The notes below the pieces were generated by a model, which saw nothing but the letters and a program-made list of their open reading frames with translations, was not told the origin of the DNA and searched no databases. A program made the translations under genes and the position numbers. 7,639 nucleotides of DNA from Pseudomonadota bacterium (GTDB taxonomy: Bacteria > Pseudomonadota > Alphaproteobacteria > Rhodospirillales > 2-02-FULL-58-16), in NCBI GenBank assembly GCA_022567015.1, contig JADFHR010000158.1, positions 1 to 7,639 on the forward strand. The letters run 5' to 3'. This document shows, piece after piece, positions 1-5,694 of this stretch (positions are counted from its first letter, which is position 1; the number at the start of each line of letters is the position of its first letter).

Positions 1-14
1 CCCGGCTACGATAT

Positions 15-31
15 GCGGGGGACGCCCCCGC
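15..31. repeat. Perfect GC-rich hairpin, 7-bp stem and 3-base loop
   Basis: GCGGGGG (15-21) and CCCCCGC (25-31) are perfect inverted repeats around ACG. No T-tract follows on either strand, so a classical intrinsic terminator is not supported. It lies in the non-coding stretch before ubiG and could belong to the leader or end of a gene outside the window. Confidence 0.45.
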
Positions 32-48
32 GGCCCCCGGCGTCGTCG

Positions 49-82
49 CGCGCCGCTTGTGGTGCATGCACACCAAGGCGCG
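49..82. repeat. Interrupted inverted repeat in the ubiG leader region
   Basis: CGCGCC (49-54) pairs with GGCGCG (77-82), and inside it TGGTG (60-64) pairs with CACCA (71-75) around the loop CATGCA. The two stems are separated by an asymmetric internal loop. It may be an RNA structure or a protein site. There is no T-run and no sequence match I recognise. Apart from these two inverted repeats I see nothing in bases 1-220. Confidence 0.35.
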
Positions 83-222
83 ACGCGCTCCTAGCCGGAA
101 ACCTCGCAACGCCGTCGTAGGGGCGCACTTTAGCTGATAAAGGCCACTAGGGCTTCTCACCGAGCCGGTTGCGGTGCGGCGGGCGCCTATCCATACTCTC
201 ACCGCCGACGGGAGGCCTGCCA

Positions 223-229
223 GGGAGGA
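223..229 (+). promoter_or_regulatory. Ribosome binding site deciding the ubiG start
   Basis: GGGAGGA, with its GGAGG core five bases before the GTG at 234, is a near-ideal Shine-Dalgarno sequence. It supports the GTG start over the longer in-frame GTG at 174. Confidence 0.7.
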
Positions 230-233
230 ACCG

Positions 234-1001
234 GTGGCCCGCACGCCCCACCGCAAGACACGAACGAAGCGGAGCGGAACCGCGTCCGCCGACGAAATCG
301 CCCGCTTCGCCGCCATGGCCGACGCCTGGTGGGAGGCGGACGGCGAATTCAGGCCGCTTCACAGGCTCAACCCGGTGCGGATCGCCTTCATCCGCGACCG
401 CGTGGTCGGCCATTTCCGCCTCGACGGGTCGGCCGGGCAGCCGTTCCGGGGGCTCGACCTTCTCGACATCGGCTGCGGCGGCGGCCTGCTGAGCGAACCC
501 ATGCGGCGCCTGGGCGCCGGCGTCACCGGCATCGACGCGGCGGAACAAAGCGTCCGCGTCGCCGGACTTCACGCCGCACAAAGCGGTCTCGACATCGATT
601 ACCGCTGCGTCCTGCCCGAAGTGCTGGCCGGGGAAGGGCCGCGGTTCGACGTGGTGTTGAACATGGAGGTGGTGGAGCACGTCGCCGACCTGGACGCCTT
701 TCACGAGGCCTGCTGCACCCTGGTCAAGCCGGGCGGGGTGATGGTGGTATCGACCATCAACCGCACCTTGAAATCCTTCGTGCTGGCCAAGGTGGGGGCG
801 GAATACGTGCTGCGCTGGATCCCCCGCGGCACCCATGACTGGCGTAAATTCGTCAGGCCATCGGAGCTCGCCGCCGGCCTCAGGGCCCATGGGGTCGAGA
901 TCGTCGCCCTGAAAGGGATGACCTACGGGCCCCTCAGGGACGACTGGTTCCTGAGCTCGGATGTGGACGTGAATTACCTGGCGTTCGCCGTGAAGGGTTA
1001 G
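234..1001 (+). CDS. ubiG: Ubiquinone biosynthesis O-methyltransferase UbiG
   Basis: Predicted cytosolic or membrane-associated SAM-dependent enzyme that performs the two O-methylation steps of ubiquinone synthesis. The 255-residue product has the class I methyltransferase glycine motif LDIGCGGGLLSE (77-88), the UbiG-type MEVVEHV (144-150), STINRT (173-178), HDWRKFVRP (201-209) and a C-terminal DVDVNYL (243-249). Length and motif order match full-length UbiG. I chose the GTG at 234 because GGGAGGA lies 4 bases upstream of it. A further in-frame GTG at 174 would add 20 residues but lacks a comparable ribosome site and makes the protein longer than usual. The N-terminus is basic (RKTRTKR). It is the only + strand gene before a convergent DUF1178 gene. 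Identification is strong; only the start is debatable. Confidence 0.93.
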   Translation: MARTPHRKTRTKRSGTASADEIARFAAMADAWWEADGEFRPLHRLNPVRIAFIRDRVVGHFRLDGSAGQPFRGLDLLDIGCGGGLLSEPMRRLGAGVTGIDAAEQSVRVAGLHAAQSGLDIDYRCVLPEVLAGEGPRFDVVLNMEVVEHVADLDAFHEACCTLVKPGGVMVVSTINRTLKSFVLAKVGAEYVLRWIPRGTHDWRKFVRPSELAAGLRAHGVEIVALKGMTYGPLRDDWFLSSDVDVNYLAFAVKG

Positions 1002-1007
1002 CGGGCT

Positions 1008-1028
1008 ACGGGACGGACTTGTCCCCGT
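1008..1028 (+). terminator. Weak hairpin just after ubiG
   Basis: ACGGGAC (1008-1014) can pair with GTCCCCGT (1021-1028) around GGACTT, with one bulged base. It starts 7 bases after the ubiG stop, where a terminator would be expected in a convergent gap. The sequence after it is not T-rich, so intrinsic termination is uncertain. Confidence 0.3.
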
Positions 1029-1083
1029 TGATATCCGGGTGTTCCTGACCAGACCGATTGTATCGAGAACCTGGAATGCCGGG

Positions 1084-1103
1084 GCCGCGCCCGCGCCCGC
1101 GGC
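1084..1103 (-). terminator. GC hairpin just after the DUF1178 gene
   Basis: GCCGCG (1084-1089) and CGCGGC (1098-1103) form a perfect 6-bp stem with an 8-base loop. The segment is also three near-identical tandem hexamers (CCGCGC, CCGCGC, CCGCGG; 1085-1102). It begins 3 bases beyond the stop of the minus-strand gene, a plausible site for a transcription-end structure, but no U-tract follows. Confidence 0.3.
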
Positions 1104-1106
1104 GTG

Positions 1107-1535
1107 TCAGCTGTTCCTGCGCGGTATCCAGGGAATGCGTTGGAACTCGATACCTTCCTCGTCCAGTTCCGTTGCTTCCTGGCCGGTCGCCTCGCCGTAG
1201 ATGTCGCGCTCCTCGGTTTCCCCGAAATGGATGCGCCGCGCTTCCTCGGCGAACCTGTCACCCACGTATTCGCTGTTTTCCTCCATGTGCCGGTGCAGCC
1301 GGTGGACGGCCCGCATGATCTGTTCCGCCACTTCCCTGGTCCGGGTTTCGGCGGTGGCGTCTTTGTGCGCGCCGGTGGCCACGTTGGGCGCCATGGGCGC
1401 CTTGGTGACGCCGGTGCTGCCACAGAACGGGCACATGACGTCCCCCGCCGCGCTTTGCGCGTCGTAGGTGGCGATATCACGGAACCAAGCCTCGAACTGG
1501 TGGGCGTTGGTGCATGCGAGCTGGTAAAGAATCAT
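1107..1535 (-). CDS. DUF1178 family protein, possible zinc-binding
   Basis: Function unknown. The 142-residue product matches the DUF1178 layout as I know it. There is an N-terminal C-x3-H (C8, H12) followed by QFEAWF (13-18), then CPFCGS (35-40) with the second cysteine pair, which together suggest a small zinc-ribbon-like fold. A conserved-looking acidic and helical C-terminal half carries EYVGDRFAEEARRIHFGE (89-106) and IYGEAT (112-117). I start at the ATG of MILYQLAC (1535). An in-frame ATG 21 bases upstream (1556) adds residues atypical of the family, whereas an AGAGGG element precedes the chosen start. Transcription probably begins from the strong promoter at 1574-1602. Genes of this family often lie beside nit and ubiG in alphaproteobacteria, as here, but no reaction should be assigned. 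Confidence 0.85.
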   Translation of the reverse strand: MILYQLACTNAHQFEAWFRDIATYDAQSAAGDVMCPFCGSTGVTKAPMAPNVATGAHKDATAETRTREVAEQIMRAVHRLHRHMEENSEYVGDRFAEEARRIHFGETEERDIYGEATGQEATELDEEGIEFQRIPWIPRRNS

Positions 1536-1573
1536 GGCCCTCTGCCGGCATTCCACGCTAAATGACTGTTTAT

Positions 1574-1602
1574 ATTATAATATTGAATTCCGAATTTGCC
1601 AA
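1574..1602 (-). promoter_or_regulatory. Near-consensus sigma-70 promoter for the DUF1178 gene
   Basis: On the minus strand TTGGCA (1602-1597, 5 of 6 to the -35 consensus) is followed by exactly 17 bases and a perfect TATAAT (1579-1574). The predicted start of transcription is near 1567, about 30 bases before the DUF1178 start codon. The -10 lies within a perfect 12-base palindrome, ATATTATAATAT (1572-1583). That palindrome also gives a TATAAT on the plus strand (1576-1581), so the divergent methyltransferase could share this site. I see no good plus-strand -35. Confidence 0.65.
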
Positions 1603-1626
1603 TGATATGGCGCAAGCGGTTAATAA

Positions 1627-2241
1627 ATGGAAAATGCCCGCCAACCGCCCGGCAAGCCCCCTCACCTGAGCGTGACCGAGCCCTCGCCGTGGGTTCGGCG
1701 CTTCGCCGGGCTGGTGCCCGAGGGCGGAACGGTACTCGATGTGGCCTGCGGCGGGGGCCGCCACGCGCGCCACTTCCTCGGCCTGGGATACGCCGTGGTG
1801 GCCGTGGACCGGGACGTCGGGCCGGTGGCCGACCTTGCCGCCGACCCCAGGGCCGAGGTCGTCCGGGCGGACCTGGAGGGCGGCGACCCGTGGCCTTTCG
1901 CCGGGCGCACGTTCGCCGGCGTCGTGGTCGCCAACTATCTGCACCGTCCCCTGTTTCCCCTCATGCTCGCGGCCGTCGAGGCGGGCGGGGTGTTGATCTA
2001 CGAAACCTTCGCCCGCGGCAACGAACGGTTCACCCGCCCGCGCAATCCCGATCACCTGCTGCTGAGCGGCGAGCTTCTGGACCTGGTGCGGGGCCGGCTG
2101 CAGGTGATCGCCTATGAGCACGGCATCGTGCAAAGGGGTCCCCTTCCCGGCGTCATCCAGCGCATCTGCGCGGTCAACGACCTGGACGCCGGCAGCCGCG
2201 GGGACGGCGAGCCCGAGCCGCACCGGGTCCCCCCGGCGTAG
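1627..2241 (+). CDS. Small class I SAM-dependent methyltransferase, substrate unknown
   Basis: The 204-residue product has a methyltransferase glycine motif VLDVACGGGRHAR (36-48), an acidic end of strand 2 VDRD (60-63), and the motif ANYLHRPLFP (102-111) at the usual strand-4 position. GVLIYETFARGNERF (121-135) follows, a segment I associate with a TehB/UbiE-like group of uncharacterised proteobacterial methyltransferases. No substrate can be assigned. The ATG at 1627 has only a poor ribosome site, and the AT-rich base composition just before it changes to high GC inside the gene. It is divergent from the DUF1178 gene across a shared AT-rich promoter region and ends 12 bases from the convergent nit gene. 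It therefore splits the usual DUF1178-nit pairing without sharing their strand. Confidence 0.8.
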   Translation: MENARQPPGKPPHLSVTEPSPWVRRFAGLVPEGGTVLDVACGGGRHARHFLGLGYAVVAVDRDVGPVADLAADPRAEVVRADLEGGDPWPFAGRTFAGVVVANYLHRPLFPLMLAAVEAGGVLIYETFARGNERFTRPRNPDHLLLSGELLDLVRGRLQVIAYEHGIVQRGPLPGVIQRICAVNDLDAGSRGDGEPEPHRVPPA

Positions 2242-2253
2242 TCCGCCTGGCAC

Positions 2254-3072
2254 TCAGTCGAAGGGCCGGTCGTGGGTGAGGGACGGGATCTTCCGGCGGG
2301 CTTCGCTTTCCATCGCCGGGTCGATATCGGCGGTGACGACGCCCATGTCCTCGCCGCCGTCCGCCAGCACCGTGCCCCAGGGATCGACGATCAGCGAATG
2401 GCCGAAGGTCCGCCGGCCCTCGGCATGGACGCCGCACTGGGCCGGGGCGAAGACGAAGCAGCCGTTCTCGATGGCGCGGGCGCGCAGCAAGACGTGCCAA
2501 TGGGCCTGTCCCGTGGTCCGGGTGAAGGCCGACGGCACCGTGAGGAAGCGCGCCCCGCCCTTGGCCAGGTGCCGGTACAGATGGGGAAACCGCAGATCGT
2601 AGCACACGGTCATGCCGATTCTGCCCCACGGCGTCTCGGCCAGCACGGACCGCCCGCCGGGCTCGAAGACGGCCGATTCCCGGTAGCTCTCCCCGTCCCC
2701 CAGGTCGACGTCGAACATGTGGATCTTGTCGTACCGGGCGACGATCGCGCCCGTGGCGTCGAGCAGCAACGACCGGTTGGCCACCTTGTCCCCGGCAAGC
2801 CTGACGGTGAGGGAGCCGACCAGCAACCAGGCACCGGTCTCGCGCGCCAGGTCCCGGAAGGCGGCCAGTGCCGGGTGTTCGTCCTCGGGCGCCGCCTTCT
2901 CGCGGACGAGCCGGCTGCGCGGCTCCATCATGGAGACGTTTTCCGGCAGCAGGATCAGGTCCGCCCCTGCGCCGCGCGCCGCCCGCACCAGCTCGCAGGC
3001 GGCTTCCACGCTGGGGGCGATGTCGCGGGACGAATTGGTCTGTATGCAGGCGGCCCTGAAGGTTCCGCTCAT
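2254..3072 (-). CDS. Carbon-nitrogen hydrolase, Nit1/Nit2-like amidase
   Basis: Predicted cytosolic nitrilase-superfamily amidase of 272 residues. The catalytic Glu-Lys-Cys triad is visible as E44 in LLPEN (41-45), K116 in RYDKIHMFDVDLG (113-125) and C157 in TVCYDLRFP (155-163). The C-terminal segment QCGVHAEGRRTFGHS (212-226) followed by IVDPWG is typical of the Nit1/Nit2 branch. Members of that branch hydrolyse deaminated glutathione (Nit1, E. coli YbeM) or omega-amides of 2-oxo acids (Nit2). The start is the ATG at 3072, whose first bases overlap the grxC stop in an ATGA junction, indicating translational coupling. Pairing with a glutaredoxin gene favours a glutathione-repair role, which is inference. 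In-frame codons further upstream lie inside grxC and are not needed. Confidence 0.9.
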   Translation of the reverse strand: MSGTFRAACIQTNSSRDIAPSVEAACELVRAARGAGADLILLPENVSMMEPRSRLVREKAAPEDEHPALAAFRDLARETGAWLLVGSLTVRLAGDKVANRSLLLDATGAIVARYDKIHMFDVDLGDGESYRESAVFEPGGRSVLAETPWGRIGMTVCYDLRFPHLYRHLAKGGARFLTVPSAFTRTTGQAHWHVLLRARAIENGCFVFAPAQCGVHAEGRRTFGHSLIVDPWGTVLADGGEDMGVVTADIDPAMESEARRKIPSLTHDRPFD

Positions 3073-3350
3073 GACGCGCACCCGGGTTCCGGCGGCGCGC
3101 CGAGGAGGGAGTCGAGCCCGCCCCGGGACTCCAGATCGAACAGCTCCTCGCACCCGCCCACGTGGCGGCCGCCGATGAAAATCTGGGGGACCTTCCGGTT
3201 GCCCCCGGCGCGTTCCATCATCTCCCGCCGCGCCCCCGGCGTCACCGTCACGTCGATCTCGGTGAAGCGCACGCCCTTCCCTTCCAGGAGCGTCTTGGCG
3301 CGATAGCAAAAGCCGCAAAACGGCGTCGTGTAGATATCAACCTCGGCCAA
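3069..3350 (-). CDS. grxC: Glutaredoxin 3 (GrxC)
   Basis: A 93-residue thioredoxin-fold oxidoreductase that would reduce protein disulfides or glutathione mixed disulfides using glutathione. Visible are the dithiol active site C12-G-F-C15 in TTPFCGFC, the cis-proline loop VPQIFI (54-59) and the glutathione-binding GGCEEL (65-70). The active site is CGFC and not the classical CPYC; CGYC and CGFC variants are familiar in alphaproteobacterial GrxC. Two extra cysteines, C67 and C91, are present. The start is a TTG at 3350-3348, six bases after a GGGGGAA ribosome site. No in-frame ATG exists that keeps the first strand. The gene is translationally coupled to nit. Its usual upstream partner comF is displaced by the NACHT insertion. 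Confidence 0.93.
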   Translation of the reverse strand: MAEVDIYTTPFCGFCYRAKTLLEGKGVRFTEIDVTVTPGARREMMERAGGNRKVPQIFIGGRHVGGCEELFDLESRGGLDSLLGAPPEPGCAS

Positions 3351-3356
3351 GTTTCG

Positions 3357-3372
3357 TTCCCCCGTGCACGGG
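3357..3372 (-). promoter_or_regulatory. grxC ribosome site overlapping a 12-base palindrome
   Basis: The minus-strand ribosome site GGGGGAA (3363-3357) overlaps the perfect palindrome CCCGTGCACGGG (3361-3372). In RNA the palindrome could only form a tight hairpin or a dimer, so a DNA-binding site is equally possible. It would be positioned to affect grxC translation or transcription. Confidence 0.35.
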
Positions 3373-3647
3373 ACCAGAGGGCCGTTCGTGCGCCGTCGGT
3401 CCTGAATATCCGAATATCATATATTCCGGTTTCACCTAAGGGCGTGTGTGAATTGTCGGTGATCGTTCCGAACCCCCCGGTACGGAAATCCTCTTTGAAG
3501 TCCGCGAACCGGAGATCGAAAAAACCGCGGCTGACCGCCACCCCGCACCGCTGTTCAGATATCGGTGCAATACGGTACCGCTCGCTGTTGATCGCGTGGT
3601 GGTCCTTTTGCACTCACCGGTTTATACTCCAATAAGCGGCGTAATTT

Positions 3648-3672
3648 GGGTTCGTAAACAGAACCCTATAAT
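3648..3672 (+). promoter_or_regulatory. Candidate promoter -10 with adjoining operator-like inverted repeat
   Basis: A perfect -10 TATAAT (3667-3672) is directly preceded by the inverted repeat GGGTTC-N7-GAACCC (3648-3666). The repeat would occupy the spacer and -35 region, and no good -35 hexamer is seen: TTGGGT at 3646-3651 matches 3 of 6 with a short 15-base spacer. The arrangement suits a promoter that needs an activator or is shut by a repressor. It lies 55 bases before the NACHT start codon. Confidence 0.4.
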
Positions 3673-3676
3673 CAAC

Positions 3677-3688
3677 AATTCCGGAATT
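3677..3688. repeat. Perfect 12-base palindrome in the NACHT gene leader
   Basis: AATTCCGGAATT (3677-3688) is its own reverse complement. It lies just after the candidate -10, around the expected transcription start. It could be an operator half of the same control region as the inverted repeat at 3648-3666. Confidence 0.4.
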
Positions 3689-3727
3689 CAGTCGAAATTT
3701 GTCAACAATATATGACGGTGTTCGTAG

Positions 3728-5521
3728 ATGGATGTTCCTCCGGAAGCTGCTCAACTTGCAACCGAATTCGTCACGCGAAACCTTGCCAATATCGTCTCTC
3801 TTGGCAAAGGCATCCTCAAAGGTGCGGGTGACCAGGTAAAACTTCGCTTACGCCGCACCTACGAATCATACCTCACCACTGCTGGCGAGAGATACGGTAA
3901 GGCGAAGTCGTTTTTCATTCGAAGCGCACCCACAAGTATCTACGACTTCTACATCCCTTTAGGGGTAAGCTACGGAAAGAAGAGATTCCCTAAGATCAAA
4001 TACGCCGACGTCGTAGCCTTGACAACCCGAGCGGTGGTTACCGGGCCCGCTGGAAGCGGCAAGTCCATGCTCATGCGCCACCTTTTTCTGTCCGCGTTGG
4101 CAGAAGAAAGCAAAGTACCAGTTTTCGTGGAGCTTCGTAATGGTAATACGCATGACGCCACGGTAATTGACCTAATCGTGAGTAATCTGCGGGAACATGG
4201 CTTCACCTTAAGCGAGTCGTACATATCTAAAGCGCTGGCAGAGGGACACTTCGCAATACTACTAGACGGCTATGATGAAATAGCTCATCCGCGTAGAGCA
4301 AAAGTCTCGCGCCAGATTCTCAAACTCTCTCAAGACGCTCCAAAATGCACGATTATGGTTTCCTCGCGCCCAGACGACATCTTCAGTGGATGGCAGGACT
4401 TTTCTGCGCTGCACCTAAATCCTCTAACGTTAGAAGAAGCAAGTGAACTAGTGAGCAAGCTACCGTATGACGAGGACATTAAGTCTAAGTTCTTGAAGGA
4501 CCTACAGAAAAATCTTTTCCGACGCCACGAATCTTTCCTTTCGAATCCCCTTCTGCTATCAATTATGTTACTGACATACGGGCAGAGCGCCGACATTCCC
4601 ACAAAACTGAGCATCTTCTACAACCAAGCTTATGAAGCCCTTTTCCAGAGACATGACGCCCTCAAGGCGGGATTTCAACGCGACCGGCTTTGCGACCTTG
4701 ATATCCAAGATTTCTCAAAGGTTTTTTCAGCATTCTGTGCTCAGACATACGACCGGCGGCTCTTTCAATTCTCTAGGTCGGACGCGTTGACATATCTCGA
4801 AAAGGCCAAAAAAGCCGCAGATATCACAGTGGACAATGAAAAATTTCTTGACGATGCACTTCAATCTGTTTGCCTGCTTGTTGAAGATGGACTATTACTT
4901 GTGTTCGCTCACAGATCATTCCAGGAATACTTTGTAGCGAAATTTATTAGTGAAGAGGCTCCAGTACTTCAAAGAAAACTGATTGATCGGTTTTGGCACA
5001 ACATTCGGTCAGACAGTGTAATTTTTCTGTTATTCGAGATGAATCCGAATCTCGTCGAAAGGGATTTTCTCATACCCAAGCTTAACGGGTTGTTTAAAAA
5101 GATAGGCGTAAGACGCAAAGTGGGAATTACTCATTTCGTACGGTTCATGAAACTTACGCTCGGTTCCGTCTCGACGCACGATGGAAATAGGATCATGGCC
5201 ACCATTCTGGAGTCGGAGGCGGGTTATTTCGATATTGTCCAATTTGCTATCCAGACCCGCCCAGAGACCTCAAGAGAGACAATCGGAAAATTCGACCGTG
5301 CCAACGAAAAGAAATTCATTCGGAAGTACTTTGGTAAAGATAAGCCGGAGAGATATAAGCTATCGACATTGACACACCGATCGCCATTTTTTTGGGATCT
5401 TTCATCCTTGGGTGGCGTTTTTTCTATTACCTGCCTTGAAGCGGCGTATTCGGAAATGAAGAAATTAGAAGCAAAGCATAAACGAGTGGAACGCTCCCTT
5501 GATGAGCTTCTGTCCGAATAA
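3728..5521 (+). CDS. NACHT-domain STAND ATPase, probable NLR-like defence protein
   Basis: A 597-residue protein. Residues 1-100 are basic and mostly helical with a YDFYIPLGV segment (72-80). The NACHT NTPase has Walker A GPAGSGKS (106-113), the NACHT-type Walker B LLDGYDE (178-184) with D180, D183 and E184, and sensor-1 arginine R214 in SSRPDD. The winged-helix NPLLL (273-277) and the family hallmark HRSFQEYFVAKF (395-406) follow. Residues 408-597 show no LRR, TPR or WD repeats. They end in a charged, probably coiled-coil helix (about 568-597). There is no signal peptide or clear membrane segment. Bacterial NACHT proteins are known anti-phage NLR relatives that oligomerise on detecting a trigger. 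No nuclease, protease or TIR effector can be recognised here. G+C is far lower than in flanking genes, indicating transfer. It stands alone, opposite to comF and grxC. Confidence 0.9.
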   Translation: MDVPPEAAQLATEFVTRNLANIVSLGKGILKGAGDQVKLRLRRTYESYLTTAGERYGKAKSFFIRSAPTSIYDFYIPLGVSYGKKRFPKIKYADVVALTTRAVVTGPAGSGKSMLMRHLFLSALAEESKVPVFVELRNGNTHDATVIDLIVSNLREHGFTLSESYISKALAEGHFAILLDGYDEIAHPRRAKVSRQILKLSQDAPKCTIMVSSRPDDIFSGWQDFSALHLNPLTLEEASELVSKLPYDEDIKSKFLKDLQKNLFRRHESFLSNPLLLSIMLLTYGQSADIPTKLSIFYNQAYEALFQRHDALKAGFQRDRLCDLDIQDFSKVFSAFCAQTYDRRLFQFSRSDALTYLEKAKKAADITVDNEKFLDDALQSVCLLVEDGLLLVFAHRSFQEYFVAKFISEEAPVLQRKLIDRFWHNIRSDSVIFLLFEMNPNLVERDFLIPKLNGLFKKIGVRRKVGITHFVRFMKLTLGSVSTHDGNRIMATILESEAGYFDIVQFAIQTRPETSRETIGKFDRANEKKFIRKYFGKDKPERYKLSTLTHRSPFFWDLSSLGGVFSITCLEAAYSEMKKLEAKHKRVERSLDELLSE

Positions 5522-5694
5522 ACACGTGGACTCGGTCTTGCTTGGAAATGGTGGTCCCCACACAGGATCGCGGCTTCTGTTTGTTGACCATGTGCGAGAA
5601 TCCCTCGTTTTCCGCCCCCCAGGCCGGTTCCAGATGATGGCCGGCCGTCCATGAATCACAGCCGTTTCCGAGAGGGAATCCCCTTGTACACGCG
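5522..5694. other. 173-base gap after the NACHT gene
   Basis: It separates two convergent genes, the NACHT gene and comF. It returns to mixed, then high GC, so the right edge of the acquired segment probably lies near 5521-5560. A weak 4-bp hairpin CGAG-AATCC-CTCG followed by TTTT (5595-5611) could help end NACHT transcription. AGGG-AATC-CCCT (5673-5684) is another small stem. Minus-strand frames run through it from inside comF, but they are read in the wrong frame of comF and are not supported as genes. Confidence 0.35.
5595..5611 (+). terminator. Weak candidate terminator of the NACHT gene
   Basis: CGAG (5595-5598) and CTCG (5604-5607) flank AATCC and are followed by four Ts. The stem is short, so this is only a marginal intrinsic terminator, 74 bases after the stop codon. 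Confidence 0.2.

Larger units (their letters stand above)
3351..3727. other. 377-base non-coding gap rich in palindromes
   Basis: No gene is supported in this gap. A minus-strand open frame continues from 3613 into grxC territory, but it has no recognisable motif and no ribosome site. Composition falls from high GC near grxC to AT-rich near the NACHT gene. Besides sites listed separately, there is a tandem octamer at 3404-3419 (GAATATCC then GAATATCA). There is also an inverted repeat GAATAT-CAT-ATATTC at 3412-3426. The gap must hold the promoters of both divergent genes, grxC and the NACHT gene. No integrase, transposase or tRNA fragment could be recognised. Confidence 0.5.

Noticed and set aside
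2272..3306. A 344-residue plus-strand open frame opposite nit and grxC
   Set aside because: Long antisense frames are common in GC-rich genes. The opposite strand encodes complete Nit and GrxC catalytic motifs.
3248..3613. A 121-residue minus-strand open frame across the gap before grxC
   Set aside because: It runs into grxC in another frame, has no good ribosome site and no recognisable domain. I could not tie it to a transposase remnant.
3700..3705. An exact minus-strand TTGACA
   Set aside because: No -10-like hexamer lies 16-18 bases downstream on that strand (GGAATT at 17), so a grxC promoter here is not supported.
5224..5652. A 142-residue minus-strand open frame at the end of the NACHT gene
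   Set aside because: Most of it is antisense to the NACHT C-terminus, and no start signal or motif supports it.
3351..5694. Target-site duplication flanking the NACHT segment
   Set aside because: Only a 7-base AGGGCCG is shared between the two flanks, which is expected by chance in GC-rich DNA.
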